Assembly: GCA_037974665.1 (NCBI GenBank) | Contig: CM075775.1 | Location: forward strand, 29,889,732-29,953,731 | Direction: 5' to 3' | Length of the DNA: 64,000 nucleotides | Origin: Ehretia macrophylla | Lineage: Eukaryota; Streptophyta; Magnoliopsida; Boraginales; Ehretiaceae | Shown: positions 57,601-64,000 of the stretch, piece after piece | How positions within the stretch are numbered: the stretch's first letter is position 1 | Layout: each line of letters opens with the position of its first letter | Position numbers and translations under genes: made by a program | Notes under the pieces: model-generated | The model's input: the letters and a program-made list of their open reading frames with translations, nothing else | The model's database searches: none | What the model was told of the DNA's origin: nothing

Positions 57601-59842
57601 TGTTAGAGATATGCCCTAATGCTACATATTTGGATGACATATATTGGGGCATTTTGACATTTACTTATGGCATTAGTGTTTATATGTTCGTTTACATATT
57701 GACATAATTAGGACATTCATATTCTCCTTCTTTACATGTATGAATGAGTCCCTAGTATTTTCATTAGAGGAATGTATTCTAAAAGTGTTTAGAATATGTT
57801 GGTGTATTTCTTTAATATGATAAATACTTAAAGTGTTCATAGTCCTTAGATTATTTGATCGGGACTTTAATAATCAATTACGGACTATCACATGTGTTGT
57901 TACATTTGATTAATATAGAAATGTTAATGATAAAGGATGGTGAGCCACGTGCCATAACAGTATAGCGATACCACTTACAAACATGTGGATGACTATTAGT
58001 TGAATAGATCATTGAATGTGACGTGAATAACAAATTACATGACTTTGGATTAATAATTTGTTAATCGTTGCGATTGTGCACGTAATCCTTAGACTTGAGA
58101 CATTACGGTTGTCATATGTATTGGGGTTTGATTCTAGCGTTTGGACAATGATTGTTTCGACAAACGAGATGAGATACATCATCTCGCAGTTTCATTCGTC
58201 TGGTATAGTGATTGACAAGTAGTGGTCAAGAGAGGATCCGTTAACCTCCGACGTGAGGCGATGTCCTATGGGATCCAAGTTTGGTTGTTGAATGAGGAAG
58301 TCCTTGGCCAAGGCATGAATGATGGAAATGGGGTTTTCCATGTTTCATCTCTCATTCCACCATTTGGATCTATGCATCGTTTCGAGTCTATGAACTTAAT
58401 CGGATCATGGTTCTTGCTCGACGGGACAATTAATGGAAGGATTGGATTGTACGATAATCGGCGACCATAAATAGATTCACTTGAATAAGATTTCATTACT
58501 TTATAAACTGTCTTGATACGTTGGTAGCTAGAACGTCACTCAAGAACTCTGAGGGTGTTTTGAGAATGACGGGAGACATTCTCTAAACAAATCGAATAGC
58601 TCGATTAACATTGAAAGTGTTCAATGTTTCTTCAGTGCTATATAGTAGTGAATCTAGAAAGTCACACACAATAGAGCATGGTGAATGGTTTTTCTATTGA
58701 ACTTGATTTAGTTTCTCTTAAATTGTTGAAGTGTTAACAATTGCATTTATTTTCTCTTGAATTGTTAAAGTGTTAACAATTCGTTTAGTTTCTCTTGAAT
58801 TATTAAAGTGTTAATAATTCATTTAGTTTCTCTTGAATTATTAAAGTGTTAATAATTCGTTTATTTTCTCTTGAAGTATTAAAGTGTTAATAATTGTGTT
58901 TAGTTTCTCTTGAATTGTTAAAATGTTAACAATTATATTTTATTTCTCTTAAATTGTTAAGGAGTTAACAATTGCGTAATTGTTAAGGAGTTAACAATGG
59001 TGTAATTGACATTTTAAAAGTTATTGGGGTCAATATGCAATTATTATTAAGTGTTGGGGCTAATGTGAAAATATGAAAAGATTGTTTTCATAATTTCAAC
59101 TAATTGTGATTATGTTGAATATTTAAATACATTAGTGGAAAAATACTACAATAAAAGAAACAAAAGATGACAAAGGTTTGTCATCTTTTCTTTTCTAACA
59201 AAGAGACAACACAACCTTAATTCAAGGAAGGTTGGCTTCTCTTTTATTTCAAAAGGAGACAAGAACAAAAAAAAAAGGAAAAACATGACAAAGCTTGTCA
59301 CCTTCTATTCTCTCCACACGTTGGAGAAAGAAAAAGATGAAGAAAAAGAATTGTCTTCATCATCAACCAAGCCATGAGTTGTCTTCATCTATCTCTCTCC
59401 TCAAGCCTCCATGGCTGAAAAAAATTAGAGAAAAACGCAGCAAGAAGAAAGAAAAGAAAAAGGATTTTCTTCTTCTTCATCTTGAGAGAACCATGGTTGA
59501 AAAATGAAGGTGAACTAGATGAACTTGTCTTCTCTTCTTGTTCATAAAAACGCAGCCAAAGAAAGGGAGAAGAAGGAAATGGTTTTGCTCTCTTCCTCAC
59601 AAACAAGCTCATAAATCTTCCATGGTTATCTAGCACAAAACAACCAAGGAAATGGAGAAGCCATTCTTTGCTCGTGTGGACGGACTAGAGCTCTTGTATT
59701 TTCAAGAGGAGGTGTCTTCCATCAAGTGTGCAAAAATTCAGATCTATGACTTCCATGAGTTGTCTACAAGAGATATACTCTTCTACTATCTCTTGCCAAT
59801 ATATATACTTGCTATATATATGTTTTGCATATGTTAATCACA
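57601..59842 (+). repeat. Probable Angela/BARE-like copia LTR
   Basis: It starts TGTTAGAGATATGCCCTAAT, very like the TGTTGGAAATATGCCCTA start of Angela/BARE LTRs. A decayed primer site, TGATATCAAGAT (compare TGGTATCAGAGC), follows at 59843, so the LTR would end TCACA at 59842 (about 2.2 kb). TATATATA boxes near 59800 and CATAAATAG near 58467 are candidate promoters. Nothing copia-like is readable after 59860, so the body is truncated. Frames inside are not genes. Confidence 0.5.
58708..58998. repeat. 38/39-bp minisatellite with a hairpin in each unit
   Basis: TTTCTCTT starts at 58712, 58751, 58789, 58827, 58865, 58904 and 58943 (spacing 38-39 bp), with a partial eighth unit. Each unit contains an inverted pair of the form ATTGTTAA-AGTG-TTAACAAT, with compensating changes such as ATTATTAA with TTAATAAT. 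Confidence 0.8.
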
Positions 59843-59859
59843 TGATATCAAGATTAGAG

Positions 59860-61497
59860 TTTCATATGAACATCATGCTTTGAATTCCAGAAATTTTTGA
59901 ATGTCATGTTTTGCTTCCGTTCGATTCTTAACTAGATGATGTTTATAGCTCTAAAATATATGAGATCCTTCACACTCATCACAAGGTAATACACTCACAA
60001 ACTTCAACATGTTAATTGGGTTAAGTTTATTGGGATATAACATAACTTAATTCGATAATAACTCAATTTAGTTCAATTCAATTGCTACAATTCTAGATTG
60101 GGTTATAACACATGTAAGAATGCGAGTTGAATTATTGAAGTCATATTATTAAAAAAAAATAAAACAATTACTAGCTGTTGGAGAAAGTAAAAACAAGAAG
60201 GGACCTAACTCACTTAGTAAAGATCTCGAAAATCAATTGTAGGAAGAACAATATTAGTTGAATAAAGAAAAAAATTAAAACATTACTTTGTAATAGTTTT
60301 ATTTGTTTTACAATTAAAAATAATTTGTTTGGATGTGATTTTTTTTTTCATTTTGATTTTTGTATTATTTCTCATATCAATTTTTAATTTTTGTAAGTTC
60401 AAAATTTTAACTTAGTAACATTTTATGTTATTTTTAAAATATTGTATTGCCTCAAGATTTAGCAATTCATTGATATATATTGCTTGTTTTTCTGCTTTAA
60501 AAAATGAGATGGTCCAAACTCAGTCCAATTAACTCATTTGACTCGTATAAAATTAATGAATTTAGCTGAATTTATTTTTTTGAATCTCAATCCAATCCAG
60601 CCCAGTACGAATGATAAGGAGCTAGGCTAGTTCAACCCAGTTATTAACTAGGCTCGTGTTCATGAGTTGGGTGAGCTCAACTCGGCTCAAATAACATATT
60701 GACACACACCCACTTGTACCAACTTACACAAATAACACACATCATCATCATGCCCATTTCACAAATATATCCTCTTCTTTATTAAAGCTTCGTGGGTTAA
60801 ATTATCATCACACTTATATTTATAACTAATCCCAGCATCAACAATTTTCTAATTCTAATTGAGATAAATGGAGTCAAATATTAAGATAAAGCTCAACAGA
60901 ATTTACTTGACTGAAATTTAGTATGCTGTCAGCAAAATTTTCTTCTGCTCTCTTCCATCATTTCTCTACTTCTCTTTCTCTTCTCGCCTCTCTCTATTTC
61001 TCTCTGCATTCTCTCTCTCTCTCCATCTGATACTTTCTCTCTCCTTCTCTTTATATTTGCAACTCACCCGTCCTTCTCATCCTTAACCATCCGACTCATC
61101 ATCAAAATGCCAGTGAGCTGCTTCTTATTCTTTTCTTTTGTTTTTTTGTTTTTTTTGCTCAAAAAAAGACGTGTATTAACACAATATCAAATGATACAAC
61201 AATAGGACCACAAAGCTACAGTCGAAATAGACAAAAACAAATACATGTACTGGCTCACGACGAATCCCAATCCTCTGTAAACTTTAATTTGACATTACAT
61301 CTCAAGGAACAATTTAACAAAACCCATTCATCGAATTTTAATCGAACAAGCGAATTTCATTCAAATGTAATTTTACTTACTTTCAAATCAATTTCGATTC
61401 ACGTCTCGTATTCTTATAAGATTAACTATTTTAATAAATTTTAAATTACACCTTAAACTCGAATATACTAAAATGCAAATTAAAAAATATCATTAAT
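59860..61497. other. Intergenic, no gene seen
   Basis: AT-rich. A CT-rich run at 60950-61050 (TCTCTCTCTC). A T run with GCTCAAAAAAAGACG at 61141-61170 may be another LINE tail. Nothing firmer. Confidence 0.45.
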
Positions 61498-63135
61498 CAA
61501 GAAACAAGTTTTTCATTTTTTTAAAAAAAATTAGAAAGATAATAATGTTTAAAACAATTAAAAAAATAATAATGTCATCATAATTAAGCAGTCCTTAAAT
61601 AAAATATATATAATGAATCCACTTGCATCTGCGACAAGGTCACGTGGGCCAAAGCATCTAATCTAAGGAGCGACTTAGTTTTATTTACGTGAGGCTTCGA
61701 CGTTAAGTTAATTCTAAGTGGTCAAATTGAACACTCAACTCCAACAATGCTCTATTATGGTTCTTTAAAATCCTCTTTTAATTAATATTTTATTTTAACT
61801 TATTTAATTTTTTATTTCAATTATTTATTTTATTCTTAAATTATAAAATAAACCTGACCATTCAATTAAAAAATATAATTAAACCAAAACAAAGAGTTTC
61901 TCCCTCATTTGAAACTAATGCCTAACGAAACCAAATTTCAAATAAAACCCATAGGAAATTGCATGAAGATAGAAAGAAGTGTAACAGAAACAACAAAATT
62001 TATAGCATATGACAACTCAAATGGGTCTTTTTAATATTTGAAATTTTCATCATAATCAAATGGGTCTTTATAATATTTAAATTTTTTTATCATAATCAAA
62101 TAGATTTTTTTATATTTGAAATTCTTATCAAAATCCAATAGACCTTGTTTCATATTTGAAATATGTTTTCTTTTTAACTGACCCCTTTATTGGAAAAAAA
62201 TAAGAAAAAAAAAGAAGAAGAAAAAACAGAGCCAAGGTAGAGTTTGTGATTGTGTAAGGATGCAAAGAAGAGAAGTTAAATTCAATGCATATTTCTAAAT
62301 TAACTAAAAATAAAATAATATTATAATCAGAGGCGTCTCAAACAATTTAGAGATTTTGGACGATCATCTAAATGAGGGTCTTAATAATTAGATTTTTTCT
62401 CAATAAAAAAACTATAAATTTTATACTTAAATAATCACTACAAATAAAAAAAAACCAAAATTAGAATTATAAAATAACATAATATTACAAGTTAACAAAA
62501 AGATAGACTTATATAAAATTTATTTTTTTTTATCTTTTGAGATGCAAAAAAAGTAATTGGGGCCAATGAGGTCTTAGAGTCCTAACCAATTTATTGATGA
62601 AGGTTTGCTTATTTAATGAGCAGATCTTGAGACTTTAAAATCCTCTTGGTCTCAATTAAAGGATACTAGTATAGGATATACTTTTATCTTAAAAAAAAAA
62701 ATTATTTAAATTGAGACCTCTGTGTTATGGGAGTCTTGAACACAGATCTAAACCGCTCTTAATTTAGGTCGGCCCCGATTATAACGGTGGATGCAGGTTG
62801 CACTCGACGCGCAAATGGCTGCTATTCATCAAATTAGATACATATTGATGGGGCACCCATCGTTGTACCCCTCGCCTAAAAATTGCATTGAGGCCCCATC
62901 GAATATACCCCAATACCCCAAATCTCTTCAGTGGAACTGTCCAAGTCGAATATATCCTGTTGCGTCAGATTTCGCCTATATGCAGCCCCCTGGGACCTTG
63001 CAATTTCGGCAATAATAAATTTGATTTATGCTATTTCCCGCTAAGTCGTCTCGTTCTGGGGGTTTGTGCCAAAGACTTTGGTTTAACTCCCACATTCTTT
63101 TCTCTTTGTCGGGGAACTTGCGTAGTCCACTAGCC
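61498..63135 (+). repeat. Upstream block of aldolase-like copy 3
   Basis: Duplicate of 2388-4770. It lacks the Harbinger-like insert (single TTA at 61595-61597) and carries its own insert at 62328-62777. The TATA site is degraded to TATATGCA (62977-62984). Confidence 0.85.
62328..62777. mobile_element. hAT-like non-autonomous element, 8-bp TSD
   Basis: About 450 bp, with left end CAGAGGCGTCTC and right end (reverse complement) CGGGGCCGACCT, an imperfect CAGGGGCGG-type terminal repeat. Flanks are ATTATAAT (62320-62327) and ATTATAAC (62778-62785). Copy 1 has the uninterrupted ATTATAATGGGG near 4420, giving an empty site. No transposase frame. Confidence 0.72.
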
Positions 63136-64000
63136 ATGACTTCCAACCTTGCGAAAAAATTGACATTTGGCAAGAGCTAATTACCAGGCCCTTTCATATA
63201 ATCTCTTTCAGTTCTAGAGTTGTATATTAAGCATTTATTTATTGCATGATCCTCTCTCTCTCTCTACCTGGAGAGTGTAGAGGCTTCCTGTGCTTCAGCC
63301 TTTGATGGTCTTGAATTCCGGTTTGGATTCTTGACTTGGCTTCTCTCGGCCCTCACAATGCGTCTTGTGTTGGCCATAGTTGTGGTGGCCTTTTTGGTGA
63401 GTGCGTTTATGGGTGCTATGCCCGTTGATGCTGCTAGAACGGTAGCACCAATGATCTTGGCTGTTGTTAGCGTTTGACTTGTACTTTTCCTTTTTCTTGT
63501 TCACCCACTCTTTGTACTTTTTCTTTGTTAAATTTATGAGGTTAGTTTTAATCATTTTGAGGTTTTTAGGGTGTGCCTATTTGATATCAGTTTTTAATTA
63601 TTTTGTTTTTTTGGTTTATTTGATTATTATGAAAACTGTCCTTTAGTGAAGTATATCCCAATATATATTTGGCTTTAACCTAATCATTATTAAGATATAT
63701 ATGCCTAAATGAATTCAGTTATTTTTATGCATAAATGTACATGTTCAGTTTCATCCACGGATCTGAAGATATTTTCACTGATATTAAGATGTTAGATCAC
63801 CAGATGTGGATTTAGTAGATCTGGAAAGCTTCATAATTTTTGCTCTATTTAGCAATTTTTATACTTGGATATGAGGAGAAATTAAAATCGGAATTACATT
63901 GGTTCAATTTTATTAATAAAAATTGGAGAAAATTGATGATTTTTTTCTTTTTCTTTTTTGTCATTGCAGATGAGCTTATTGCGAATGCTGAACGACTTGG
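63136..64000 (+). CDS. Aldolase-like copy 3, 5' part (cut by window end)
   Basis: Exon 1 is 63136-63169 (MTSNLAKKLTF plus a split codon). Intron 1 is 63170-63969, with a GC donor (GCAAGAGC) where copies 1 and 2 have GTAAGAGC, and a TTGCAG acceptor. Exon 2 starts at 63970 and reads DELIANAERL to the window edge, as in copy 1. GC-AG introns are spliced at lower efficiency but are legal. The TATA box is degraded. With exon 3 out of view I cannot say whether it is a gene or a pseudogene. Closest to copy 1 by upstream block and exon 2. Confidence 0.6.

Noticed and set aside
58708-58998. CRISPR-like array
   Set aside because: Units are contiguous without unique spacers and the host is a plant nucleus; it is a minisatellite.
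59295-59837. Small + and - frames of 60-83 codons inside the copia-like LTR
   Set aside because: Lys- or Phe/Ser-rich frames in purine/pyrimidine-skewed leader sequence, no homology.
1-64000. tRNA, rRNA or snoRNA genes
   Set aside because: I looked for tRNA A/B boxes with cloverleaf and for rRNA words and saw none; the tRNA-like words present are retroelement primer sites.

Overview
This is nuclear DNA from a flowering plant, most likely a eudicot. The evidence is short exons with GT-AG introns, plant gene relatives (class I aldolase, PCFS4-type polyadenylation factor, UNC-13/PATROL1-type protein), plant retrotransposon lineages, AT-rich intergenic sequence and many small DNA transposons. 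No species can be named from the sequence. Most of the window is repeats and gene fragments. Only one complete, uninterrupted host gene is visible: the aldolase-like gene at 41556-43836.

Layout. 1-2387: a 31-bp minisatellite cut by the window edge, then a broken first exon of an UNC-13/PATROL1-like gene. 2388-6668: aldolase-like copy 1, a pseudogene whose upstream region carries a PIF/Harbinger-like element. 6755-16282: a complete but dead Ty3/gypsy Tat-lineage retrotransposon (element 1, + strand, 5-bp target duplication). 16566-29407: a second, related Tat element on the - strand (element 2), split by a 3.5-kb solo LTR at 21081-24567. 29648-30031: first exon of a PCFS4-like gene on the - strand, cut off from any downstream exons. 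31137-35720: remains of - strand LTR elements, including a Gag-like reading frame that opens with a zinc knuckle. 37850-40540: LINE fragments. 41140-43836: aldolase-like copy 2 (intact). 44071-48732: a foldback MITE, an RNase H relic, a LINE insertion with a 15-bp target duplication and a hAT-like element. 45000-57239: AT-rich LTR debris ending in a Ty1/copia LTR. 57601-59842: a probable Angela/BARE-like copia LTR with a hairpin minisatellite. 61498-64000: aldolase-like copy 3, running off the end.

Two things stand out. First, three same-strand aldolase-like copies share promoter, intron 1 and exon structure. Intact copy 2 keeps the Schiff-base lysine but has lost most other catalytic residues of the family, has deleted two active-site segments, and carries a 120-residue C-terminal extension with Gly/Met/Pro repeats. 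It is probably not a working glycolytic aldolase. Second, both Tat elements carry, opposite to gag-pol, a gene with its own TATA box, a putative gypsy-type (Transposase_28-like) domain, a short spliceosomal-type intron and a coiled-coil tail. In element 1 this gene is one continuous frame of 658 codons across the intron, broken only by three nonsense changes. The two elements lie in opposite orientation only about 290 bp apart, so they form a very large inverted repeat that could feed siRNA production.
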